Origin: Pleurotus djamor
Lineage: Eukaryota; Basidiomycota; Agaricomycetes; Agaricales; Pleurotaceae
Length of the DNA: 64,000 bases
Assembly: GCA_029747585.1 (NCBI GenBank)
Contig: JAPEVF010000122.1
Span: 1 to 64,000 of the forward strand
Reading direction: 5' to 3'
Made by a program: the position numbers and the translations under genes. Positions 38,174 to 48,215 of the stretch are shown one piece after another (the stretch's first letter is position 1; each line of letters begins with the position of its first letter). Below the pieces are notes generated by a model that searched no databases, was not told the DNA's origin, and saw only the letters and a program-made list of their open reading frames with translations.

Positions 38174-39788
38174 ATGCCTTCAGACACCCCCGTTGACTAT
38201 CAACCTCTCGACGCCCGGGTTATCGTGTGCATGCGTTTCAAAGTGATCACGAATAACTACAGTTCCCATGAGTACCTCTACGACTTCTTTTCCGCTATGT
38301 CTCTCGTGTACGAAAGTCTTTTCCCTTTGCACCTCAACAAAGTGGTCAAGGACAAAGGAACATTACTCGAGTTCATTGGACGGAAGAAGGCTTCCGACGT
38401 GCTCGCTACTGTCCAGGCGGCCATTCAATTAGGAAACCTTCAGTCTGTGCGCGATCTTGGTATGTGTTACTGGTCCATCCTAGTCCTACGAGACTGTCGC
38501 TAATATGTGACTTTTATTCTAGCTTTTTACAAAGTTCCACCTCCACTTTTTATATCGTGGCTGCCTGGTCAACCCGATCTCAATGTTGTCTGGGAGCAAG
38601 CCAGCAAAGGCGAGTGGCTTCAAACACTCCCAGACTCAAATGGAGACGACTTCGATATCCTGCACCCAAGCCTCGGTCTCCACGGTGCGTATGGCACGCC
38701 AATTGTTGTTCTCGAAGAATACGAAGAAATGTGGGAGGCCTTGGGATTCATGTCCAAACGGCAACAAATGCCTCCATCGCGTCTATACTTCGTGGGCCAT
38801 GCCGGTATCGGTAGGCTCTCCTTTCCATGGTATCCTGACAATTCTTTGACTTGATGTTTCAAGGCAAGACTTTGTTCCTCCAATATGCCATGGCTCGCGC
38901 CTGCTCTGAGCGACTTCCCTTCATTGTGGCATCAACGTTGGGGCTCGAGATTGTCTATTTTGACGGTAGTAAGTCCAATTCCATGTCGCTCAGTTCTCCT
39001 CCTTACTCCTATCCACAGAGAACTATCCTAGAGTTATCGAGCACAACAAGCTGGGGCGAAGGAACTTTGACCAAGAGCCTTTCATCCTAATGGATTCACA
39101 CCATGCTTTCCAAACTCCTCCCCCCGCATTTTCGACGGTTCAATTATGCCTTGCGACTTTCGCTTGCCCTGACTCACAGCGCTGGGATTGGTCTCGCAAA
39201 TTTGGCTTCAACCGTTTCTTCCATGTAAAGCTTCCAACATCGAAGGACCTCGACCGTATCGTGTATGTACCATTTTACCCCTTGGCCTAAGCTCTAACCA
39301 TCCCGACACAATGTAGCTGTGCCGCGAAGGACGCACCCAAATCTAATAAACCCCATCTCGACTTGCTGCACTATATCGGACCATCCATACAGGAATTAAT
39401 CGCCATCCGATCGATTGAACGTGCTCAACGTAAATACCCTCAGGCCGCTCTCGAAGTCGCCAGGAATCCGAGCATCCTACAAAGTGACGGTGCTATATCG
39501 CCCTTGGCCACTGACCGACAATGCGCCGAATTCCAAAGCATCTTCTTCATGGTGCCACCATCGGAGTTGCTACCCTCAGATGACGACGTAAACGAACCGC
39601 TGCGTCTTCAGCCTTTCTTTCATGCCCGTTACATTGTTCCAACTCTTTGGCAATACCAGCTCCTTCGAGATGCAGTGCGGGCCGCACAAGCGGAGTGGAC
39701 ACCCGGATTTTCGACAAAGTCATTACCATTTGCGAGCGTCCTTGTTGACCAAGTCGTCGATGAGAACCCCACGTTCTCATTCCCATGA
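38174..39788 (+). CDS. R1: P-loop NTPase of Crinkler type
   Basis: Exons at about 38174-38459, 38523-38810, 38864-38966, then further ones to 39788. The N-terminal 95 residues (from MPSDTPVDYQPLDARV) are unlike the header in R2. Then LFISWLPGQPDLNVVWEQAS matches R2. Walker A is GHAGIGKT, split by an intron in the middle of the motif; a Walker B-like FILMD stands about 75 residues later, followed by an ACPDSQRWDW block in the place of the SP motif seen in Crinkler NTPases. The C-terminal part has LHYIGPSIQELI and EFQSIFFMVPPSELL. No nuclease or kinase domain follows. It pairs with K2 upstream. Function unknown. Confidence 0.72.
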
Positions 39789-39902
39789 AAATTGCTTCGC
39801 ACGGCGTAGTCTCAGAGAGTCAACCTATGTACCTACCAAAGATCATTGCATAATTGTATCATTCTAGAGAATGTAATTGATAAATAAAATAATTTTTTAA
39901 AG

Positions 39903-39984
39903 CGACGCCAGCAGGATTTGAACCTGCGCCCTCAAAGAGGAACAGATTTCTAATCTGTCGCCGTAACCACTTGGCTATAGCGCC
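39903..39984 (-). tRNA. tRNA-Ser (anticodon AGA)
   Basis: Minus strand, 82 nt. A 7-bp acceptor stem (GGCGCTA with TGGCGTC), an anticodon stem ACAGA/TCTGT around the loop TTAGAAA giving AGA, a class II long variable arm with a CCTC/GAGG stem, and a T arm GCAGG-TTCAAAT-CCTGC. The discriminator base is G. A T-run lies downstream on the minus strand. Identical to the copy at 57189-57270. No intron. Confidence 0.93.
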
Positions 39985-41742
39985 CTGACCAGAACTCCCG
40001 CCTTGGGCACTATGGCTACCCGTTGCTCAATTCGTATTTTGAGCGATAAGGGTCAAAGTCATCGCAAAGTCGAGAGAGTGTAGCCAGGCATATTCTTGGA
40101 AGGTACACTCAGGTACGCAACAGGCACCAATAGTGTCAACGTTGAGCTCGGATCGCTTGGTCGTGGGCTGGTGAGCTGCGAACGCCATCGTAAAATCACA
40201 TCTTCTGGGAAGAGTGTTTGAGCGGCGGTGCCCGCAGACGATAGAGCGCGGAAATCGCCTCCAAAGGGTCTAGGCATGAAGTGAGCTTCAGCGCCATTCC
40301 AAGGCACACTTGAAGTCTGTTTGAACGGCGATCATTGCGAGCCAAAGGTCCTTCCTTGATCGACTATCACGGGTGAGACGGTGGGGGTACTGCTTGGACC
40401 ATGTTGCGAAGCCGAACGACGGCGTAATCACGAGTTTGAACATTAACAGAAACGTTCGGACGTGTGACGCAAAGAGTCGAAGGGTCAACCTCGCACCAGT
40501 CATCCTAGTCTCAGAAGTCTGTGTCCAAGGAGCCTAACGGATATAAAAAATCAAGTTGAGCGCCCTCGATGACCTGAGGCACCAATAGAAACGTACCGAC
40601 CAGTATCGGAGCGTTCGGCTGATCGCGCTCGCAAAACGGGGTGCCCTATTGCGCCTAGCGTCCAGGGAGAGCAGCGACCGTAAGTCTTGTTGCGAAAACT
40701 CTTCTCACCTTCAGATGGGTCGACATATCGCAATGGTGATAGAGTACACATGTCCTGCAAGACAAGCGGTGATACAAGGTCAGTAATGATAGCATCACAA
40801 AACGTGTGCGCTAACCGTGAAGCCTGATAGATTTGACACCGCACGTAGTCGAAGACCGAAGCAGATTTTCCACCCCAAATTTGTCTGTGATCAATGTTTA
40901 ACCGGGCGAAAGATCAACACACGAGTACGTCCCACCGGTTTACGGACACAGGAACACAAAGGCTGTTTCAATGTTTTACCCAGCGCCCTCTTGCGAATGG
41001 GCAAGACGTGGGTACTACTCATGCAGTAATTGAGAGATAGACAGGGTTGATTAAATGTCCGTGTCCTAGCACCGTCCACTCACGTCCCGCCTAAGGATTC
41101 GTACGTGACGTGAATTTAAGCACATGCAGCGTACGTGCATCACAGATGCATCAGCATCAGACGAGTGCTACATATCAACCGTCGGCTCGGACGATTCACG
41201 AACATTCGAAGCAAGTTGATATTAAGAACCACTGGTAACAATAATCTCATGAACGAGCTGGCCCTTATGCGAGAAAACAAAGACGCACCCAGAAATTTTC
41301 GAGAAGCCTTCCACGCGTTCGAAGTCGAGCCTTAAGGACAGATGCTCGTGTGTGTTCTGCGTGTGGATCGTGGACGTTGGACGGGCGTAGAAAGGTTCAG
41401 CCGAAGACGCCAAGGTCGAGGCCTCGGTTCAGGTTCGGACGGGAAGTGGTGTACGGGGTCCAATAGGTAGCCACCTCCTGCAGCTCCTAATTCCCGACTT
41501 GACTTCGAGTTTCTTGTTTAGACTCAAGTTTTCATATTTCTAGACAGATTCATTACCACTTCCAATTGTGACAGTCTTATCAAGTCCAGGACTTCCTCAG
41601 AGATCTTGTACCATAGAGCTAGAAGACACGAACTTTGAAGGTCTGTTCACCATCAGTGAAGCACAACTTCATTCCTAATTCACGACGAACAACAAGCGTG
41701 TAGCTACCACAGAAGCTACATTAGTAAGATTCGCTCGCTCAC
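39985..41742. other. Intergenic, no supported gene
   Basis: 1.75 kb. Short minus-strand open frames at 40059-40844 do not join into a coherent gene and match nothing that I know; plus-strand frames are antisense shadows. No repeat or RNA gene recognised. Confidence 0.4.
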
Positions 41743-42690
41743 TCATTGATACTTGCTGTACTCATTGTCTCCATACGCTCTATCAAAGTCATCATCATCA
41801 AACCTCTCTCCGCCCTCTTCATCTTCTCGATGATACCCATCATCGTAGCTCCCACGCTTGTATCCTCTCCAAGGTCTTACAAAGCTTGGTCTATGCCCGA
41901 AAGAATAAGGGTTAAAGCTACCGCCACGGTATGGGTGGAATGGTGGCGGTCTGAGGCCTTGGTGCCGGAGTCTTCCATCATCGTCCCCAATTTGCAAGGA
42001 ACTTGCGTCGTGAGCGTCTTCATCGTTGTTGGTGGAAGGGACTTGGCTGGAAGGCGTAGCTGCTGGTAGAGCTTTGGTGCCCGTGGCGGAAAAGGATACG
42101 GAAGAAGCTGGCGAAGATGAGCCTCGTGAAGGCCCGTGGCTTGACTGGGGGTTCCTCGACCGAGTTGGGGATGGGTCTGAAAGCGCAGAACTTGTGCTTT
42201 GGGTAATACTCGTACTCGTGAAATGAGTAGATGTTGGGCTAGGTCGACTTTGAGTACGAATTACCCGATTACTTGTCGTTCTGGATGCGCCTTCAGTGCT
42301 AGGGGTGGTTGTCGCCGAAGCAAAAGCACTTGAACTGGATGGAACGGCGGTTATTTTTCTATCATCGTTCTCGTGGCCACGATGATTGTCGCCGCCTTCG
42401 TGTATATTATTGAAGGGCCTCTGGTGCTGAAGCGGGCGCCGATAGCGAAATCGTAAATCTGGTGCTGGTCGTCTATTATACCAGGGTGTACCGCGATATG
42501 GAGGCCACTGTCTCTCGGTGATGTTCTCTGTTTGCTCCGAGTCTGCTGGCCTGCCAAACAGCGCTGAAGTCAGCATCGCAGCGTTTATAAGCATACGAGG
42601 TAAGGTTTACTTGAGTACGGGTGAAGCATTAGCGTGCTGCAAGAGCAGACCAAAGGCAATAAGCAAGAAAAGCTTGTATGAATTGAGCAT
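41743..42690 (-). CDS. Secreted low-complexity Ser/Thr-, Arg/Gly/Tyr-rich protein
   Basis: Exon 1 (42611-42690) encodes a signal peptide, MLNSYKLFLLIAFGLLLQHA followed by NASPV. An intron of about 60 nt joins it to exon 2 (41743-42550), which starts PADSEQTENITERQ. The mature protein has an N-glycosylation site (NIT), a 90-residue Ser/Thr-rich spacer suited to O-glycosylation, and a tail of FHPYRGGSFNPYSFG and RGYKRGSYDDGYHRED type, ending very acidic with DNEYSKYQ. No cysteine-rich core and no enzyme fold. It may be a cell-wall or secreted structural/effector protein. The start is chosen because it gives the signal peptide. Confidence 0.65.
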
Positions 42691-43538
42691 TTTGGAGCGA
42701 CCGGCGCTGGATATGCTGTGAGGAGAGTTGGAGCACTGCTAAAGAGCTTGGCCAAGGAGACGCTTTCTTTTATACCCACCCCAAATGGACAGTCTGGCCT
42801 TACCGAAGAAGATTACATGCCCTCGTCCTCATCGAAACCGAACTTAATTGACTAATTCGCTTGCTTGTGGACACATGGTTCTTGCCCAGAAGTACTCAAA
42901 GCCCGAGGGAAATAGTCACAGACGCAAACTTACATCTACATGTACACTCCCCTCTCTGGTCCTTGGAGATGAGACCGTTGATGATGGTAGGCGAGCACGC
43001 CCGCCCACACACCCCTAACCCCCTGAAAGGACCCCGGAAACGGAGGAAGATTCGATCGGCCAGGCACCAAGGTTGACCATCTTGCGGACCTTGGCGCCCA
43101 AATTAGGCACTTGTTTTCACGCGTTGCTCATCATTCACACTTTTGCGGCGGCTTGAGGTCGCTTTGTTTCCTCTTTCTTCCTCTCCACCACCTCCTCGTT
43201 CCCTTCCGCCGTCGACGACAAGCTTGTGAGTTTGTTTAGGCCCTTTCCGAGAGAAATGTGCGCTAATCAATGGTCCTCTCGGATATATATTCGGTTTCGT
43301 CGTCTCATCAACATCATGTTTCTTCATCATCATCGTTTGACAAGAAAATATAGGTCTACTCGGGGCACACAGGATTGAAACAGGAAGAGGGCAGACGGAA
43401 AGTCCTCGGTATCTCTTATAAACCCACGCGCACACGCACACACACTCCTTTTCCAAGCACGGTCGTTTTACAGCCTTCTCAGGCGCATATATCCACTTTT
43501 TTCTGCTTTGCCAGCTGGCATTGCCCCAGAAGTCGACA
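42691..43538. other. Divergent promoter region
   Basis: Lies between two divergently transcribed genes (41743-42690 minus, 43539-45069 plus). It has a CT-rich tract at 43150-43230 and a CACACACAC run near 43430-43445. No gene supported; the minus frame 43103-43546 is a composition artefact. Confidence 0.45.
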
Positions 43539-45069
43539 ATGTTCACTCCCCCACCTTCGCCGAGGCCCGCAGCGAGGAGCTACGCCCAGACGACTCCAGC
43601 GACGTCGAAGGACCAGCGCACAACGATTCCGGCGGCGCAGAAGGGTTATCGGCAGCTGAGGCCTTCGACGCCTTCGCCGTTAGCTTCACCGCTGCCATCT
43701 CCTCGGAATTTGTCAGCTAGCTTTAATGCCGACGGTACGCTGTGGAGCGACGATCAGAGAGCGGCAATGTCAACGCCTTCGTCATCGAAAACGTCACCGA
43801 TCCCGCCCCTCCCATTTCCGACTTCTTCCCCGACGCCCGACCCACAAACGCAATTGAAGCGCCGCGTCGGGCGTCGAATCAAGTGGGCCGCCATCCTTCT
43901 CCCACTCACCCTCTTCCTTGTCACGGCGTTATCTCATCGGTCACGGGCCCTCCCATGGCCGACGCCGTTTTCAAGTCTGTTTCGGTCACAGCCACATTTG
44001 ACATACACCTACGTCAAGCCTTCGTGTCGAATTCAAGTTCCTCCGTCTGATGAGGAAACACATCATCACAAACGCCAAGAAACTCCCTCGCCCACTGCGC
44101 CTGTCGCATTTCCTTCTGCACCAGCATCGCCCTCATCACCAACACCCGCCTCGGCGTCGTCGCAGACGTCCGCGACACTTGCTGCCACAGCCCAACCCAT
44201 ACCAACGGTCCCCTCGTCCCAACCGAATAACCCACCGGTTCCGACACCTTTCCCCCAGCCTTTCGACTCGGAAATCAGCACAAATTTCTCATCAACATCA
44301 TGCTATGCCTTCTTCCAACGCATGCTCAACATGGTCGAATTCAGAAGCTGTCGAAGCTTCGGATTGTTGATGCAAAGTTCGGATCAGTTTCTGAAGGCTC
44401 AGAATAACCTGACACTGATGAATACGCTGTTGTGGGGGACGTGTAATACGAATACGGCGGATACGCAGTGTCGTGCGAATATGCAGATGTTTGCGACGCA
44501 GCTGCAGACGGAGTGTTCACAGGATCTGAAGGATGGGAATGCGAGGGCTGTCAGTACGTTGACAAGTGAGTGCCTACCTGTCTGGAATACTATCCGTAAA
44601 TTTTTAACCGTTGCTTCATTTTCTAGTGATCAACGCCTACTCTCTCATGCGATCCTCGGGCTGCCTCATCGACCCATCGTCCAACACCTACTGCTACCTC
44701 AACGCCATCCACAACACCAACCCCTCCGATCTGTATTTCTACCAGCTGCCAGTGGGGACTAGCCTCCCTCGTTCGTCGACCCCCACGTGTTCCGTGTGTG
44801 TGAGGAGTTTGATGGCGGGGTACACGGATGCGCTGGAGAAGGATGCAAGGGACCTAGGAGGGGGCAATGGGACGACGTCAAAGGTGTTGACGGGGCTGAG
44901 AAAGACGTATGATGCGGCGGCACAGAGGGCGGTGAATGAGTGTGGGTCGGGATACGCGACGTTGAATGTGGTGAGCAGTGGTGCCGTGGCAAATGTTGAC
45001 CTCGCTACGTCGCGCATGGCGTTGGCGGTCATGATGGTCCTTGGGTTGGTGATCTCATTCGGGCTCTAA
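43539..45069 (+). CDS. Membrane-anchored cysteine-containing protein (DUF7729-like)
   Basis: Start MFTPPPSPRPAARSY at 43539, a start typical of this fungal family; an in-frame ATG at 43521 adds only six residues. The Pro/Ser-rich cytosolic N-terminus is followed by one membrane helix (AAILLPLTLFLVTALS), a long Pro/Ser/Thr linker, and an extracellular domain with spaced cysteines (SCYAFFQRML, FRSCRSFGLLM, LLWGTCNTNTADTQCRANM, TECSQDLKDG). One intron (about 44566-44626, GTGAGT..TTCTAG) precedes INAYSLMRSSGCL, SNTYCYLNAI and TCSVCVRSLM. The C-terminus ends hydrophobic (MALAVMMVLGLVISFGL), like a GPI-anchor signal. Function unknown. The family name is from memory and is an inference. Confidence 0.72.
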
Positions 45070-46247
45070 GCTAACTTATCTACACCAATATCTTGACGAT
45101 CGCTATGATTTATCTTTCCTGTAGTTTTTTTTTCGGATTGCTTGGTGTTACATTTCCTTCCTCGAAGGGACTTTTTTGTTTCTTGCTTGTTTCGTAGTTC
45201 TAATCTTATTCGTTTCGTAGGGCTATTTTGGTTGCTTCATCATTCGTAGTTACTAGTAATGTACATATCAGATACAGCTTGGTTGTAGTCATTGTGGGTG
45301 AGTGGACGTCTACGGTCGTTCCTGATAAATATGGTTCAACTGGATAGCCTAACCTATCATACAAGATTCGCTCTTTCCTTCCCGTAGAAAGGCAACATCG
45401 CAATGAAACTCAAATAACAATAAAGATGCTACTGTTTGGAATTTTCGCGTTGATTCACAATTGAAAACATCTGTAAGTGATCAGTCAACGTACTCACAGA
45501 ATATAGGATATTCCGGCCAGTCCATCACAGCCTACAGGCCTATCTCTTTGGCGCACAAAATTTTTGTCGACGGCAATCACTAGTACAATGGCTGAACAGA
45601 CATACTACGGCCATTGTTGGAGCTGGGGCAGGCGTTGGGACCTTTCGACAAAGCCAATGTATGCTTCCTAGAGTATATGGAAACTTCCCCATGCCTTCCA
45701 GGTCCTGAACAACGGAAGCAGGCCCACTCCTGGGCCCCTGTTGCATCAGGAGCAAATCAGGAGATCCCTAACTCCTGGCCGTAGGCGGCCTCAGCCAACT
45801 CGAAAGCCGGGAACCGTCCACGCGCATGGTAAATGCCTATGAAAGGATCCCATGGCGGTCATGATCAAATTTTGCGGCTAGCTGATCCCTAGACTAAGTC
45901 ACAGTCAAGCGTGGAGTTCACACGACCATCCGCATCATCATCAGAAACTTCACCGAAGCGTTCATTTGCTCAATGCTAGCAATGGATTTGCGAGGCTACC
46001 AGATCCATTCATCAGAAACACGCAGCGTCCACGGCCCCCATGATGTCTTTGCAACTGTAAAACGCGCCCCTTGGTCATGTCTGCTCACGGTAGCGTCCGT
46101 CTTTGAGTAGAAATCACTGATCTCTGCGCGACTATGGCCTTCCTTTTGTTATCTTTCCGTGATGGCATCTTTGACAAACTCTGAGCCAGGGGTGTGGGGC
46201 CAAACCTAGCCAAGCGAAATTGTTCTGTATCCTATTACCAAGAGAAA
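45070..46247. other. Intergenic, no supported gene
   Basis: 1.2 kb between two convergent genes. Holds their 3' flanks; a minus frame at 45540-45755 has no recognisable feature. No repeat seen. Confidence 0.45.
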
Positions 46248-47993
46248 TTATAGCAGTAGATCTGTTGCGTCCACAGAGGGAATGGCTTGCAACATCCTGT
46301 CACCCATGCGTGTGTTTCTCATTGCCGCGGATATCGCTCTCTGGAGAACACGCCATTGCCAAAGCGTAAAAACCTTATACCGCGGCATAAAATTCCTCTG
46401 AACGCGTGTTGGGATCGGTTCATCTGCAAAATACGGATGGAGGACCTCAGGTGGTTCCATGAAGAAAAAGGCGTGAAACGCTGCGCGGTATTCGTTGTCT
46501 GCGATGGGGTGACCATTCATAGCGTGTTCCAGTTCGTTAAATTTGAGTGCTAGAGTCTCTGCGGCTCTGGTGAAGTGCAGTTCGATGCTACCTGGTGGTT
46601 CGGTAGTGAGTAGGCGACGAATGTTGGGGCCGATGTATGGGAGGAGCTTGAACTTGGATTGTGTTTACTATGTGCGGGGGCGACGTAGCTGTATAGATCT
46701 GAGTATTAGCAAGGGAATTGGGACCGTTGGGAGAAGGATAGAGATGCGTACGCGATACGCTTGAGATCCTTGATAGAGGGAACCTTGACGTGGAAGAAAG
46801 CCTGATACGTTTCCTTCTTTGCCCAATCCCAGCGCGAAGACTCCGGGGAGGTCGTAACAGCAATACAACGGTCCACATATAGGAGGTGGAGAGGAGCTTG
46901 GGCAGCGATGAGCGAGTGGACGAGCGCAAAGCACTGGGGATCAATATCCTCTGATAATTGGGGTACGAAAGTGATCACTCGGGGACGAGTCCCTGTTGGT
47001 TGAAGGAAACGTCGGTGAGTACATTAAATAAGACTAGACAAGGTACGAGGAAACTTACTACCGTCAAAGTAGAACGACGGCGCTTTGTCGTAGGAAGAGG
47101 ATAATATAAACGGACGCTTCTCATGGCAAGCACGAGCCATGGCATAACGAATGAACATTGATTTTCCTGCCAGAAAGGTAGCAATCGTCAATTCCAGAAA
47201 TAACTCATGTAAAATTCGATCAAACACACCTGTACCGGGCTGGCCTACAAAAAAGAGACGCGGCGAAGGTTTCATGGCATTCATACCCATCAAAGCAGTC
47301 CACATCTCTTCGTATTCGTCCATGATGACGATAGGGGTGCCATGTTCGTCGGCGAGACCAAGACCTCGGTGAAGAATGGGAAACCCTCCTATATCGGCGT
47401 CATGCGGGACAATCTCCTCGAACAGCTCACCATTAGTTGCGTGTTCCCAAACAGTGATGAGATCAGATTGGCCCTCCAGCCAAGTAGCAGTGAGCGCAGC
47501 CGTGGATGAGGATGAGTAGTTCAGTGCAGTGGATGACGTATTGTTGGAAAAGGCTGTCACAGTGGGTAAGGGCGAGAAGACGCAGATAAAAAAAGTCACG
47601 AACTGCAGAGGACAAGGACATATACCTTCTGCGGATCCCAGTCTTTACTGAGATCACTTAGGGATTCAGTGAGCAGCCATGAGGAACTCCTCCTAGCAAC
47701 GGAGTCCCAGTCTCGATTCGATAATTCTTCCGAAGAGGCTTGTTGAGAGGGTGCGTCCTTTTCTCCGAGCTAGCATGAGGCATGAGTAAAATACAATGAA
47801 ACATCGGCTAGATGCTTGGTTGACTCACTATGAGCACAACCGACTGGGAGATGGGCCCAGGGGCACCGAGCAGGATCTCGTTTTTGAGTCGCGCTTGGAA
47901 GGATTTGAGCGAATAATCAGTAACCTCAATTTGTTGAGTGGGATACACCTGTTTGCGCTGCGAGTCGAAAACGAGAAATGTCACTGCGTTCAC
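46248..47993 (-). CDS. R2: header + P-loop NTPase (Crinkler-like)
   Basis: Start MNAVTFLVFDSQRKQVYPTQ, a header of the same type as in K3, then an intron and the second module (ELSNRDWDSVARRSSSWLL ... YVLVLC), then an intron at the same place as in K1-K3. The ATPase part has ATWLEGQSDLITVWEHATNG, an EYEEMWTALMG helix and Walker A GQPGTGKS, split by an intron as in R1. The Walker B position reads FALVHS where R1 has FILMDS, so the acidic residue is replaced by His. A TSPESSRWDW block and FFHVKVPSIKDLKRI follow, then YIGPNIRRLL and FFFMEPPEVL. The stop is at 46248. No nuclease follows. K3 lies 222 bp upstream on the same strand. Confidence 0.73.
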
Positions 47994-48215
47994 AGTCCTT
48001 CCTGTCCCTGCTCCTATTTATTTCGCTGTGCATCGTCCTCGCAGCCGGAGTTGCCATTATATGATCTGTTACATAATAAAGTGGCATGAAGCTTGACAAC
48101 GTTGAAGTTCTCAACCTTGCAACTTTACAAGCAAGGTACTAATTACAACTATTGAGACTGAGGCCTAGGGACGGGGAAGAAAAGTGGATGGCGATATCAG
48201 ACCCAGTGAACACAG

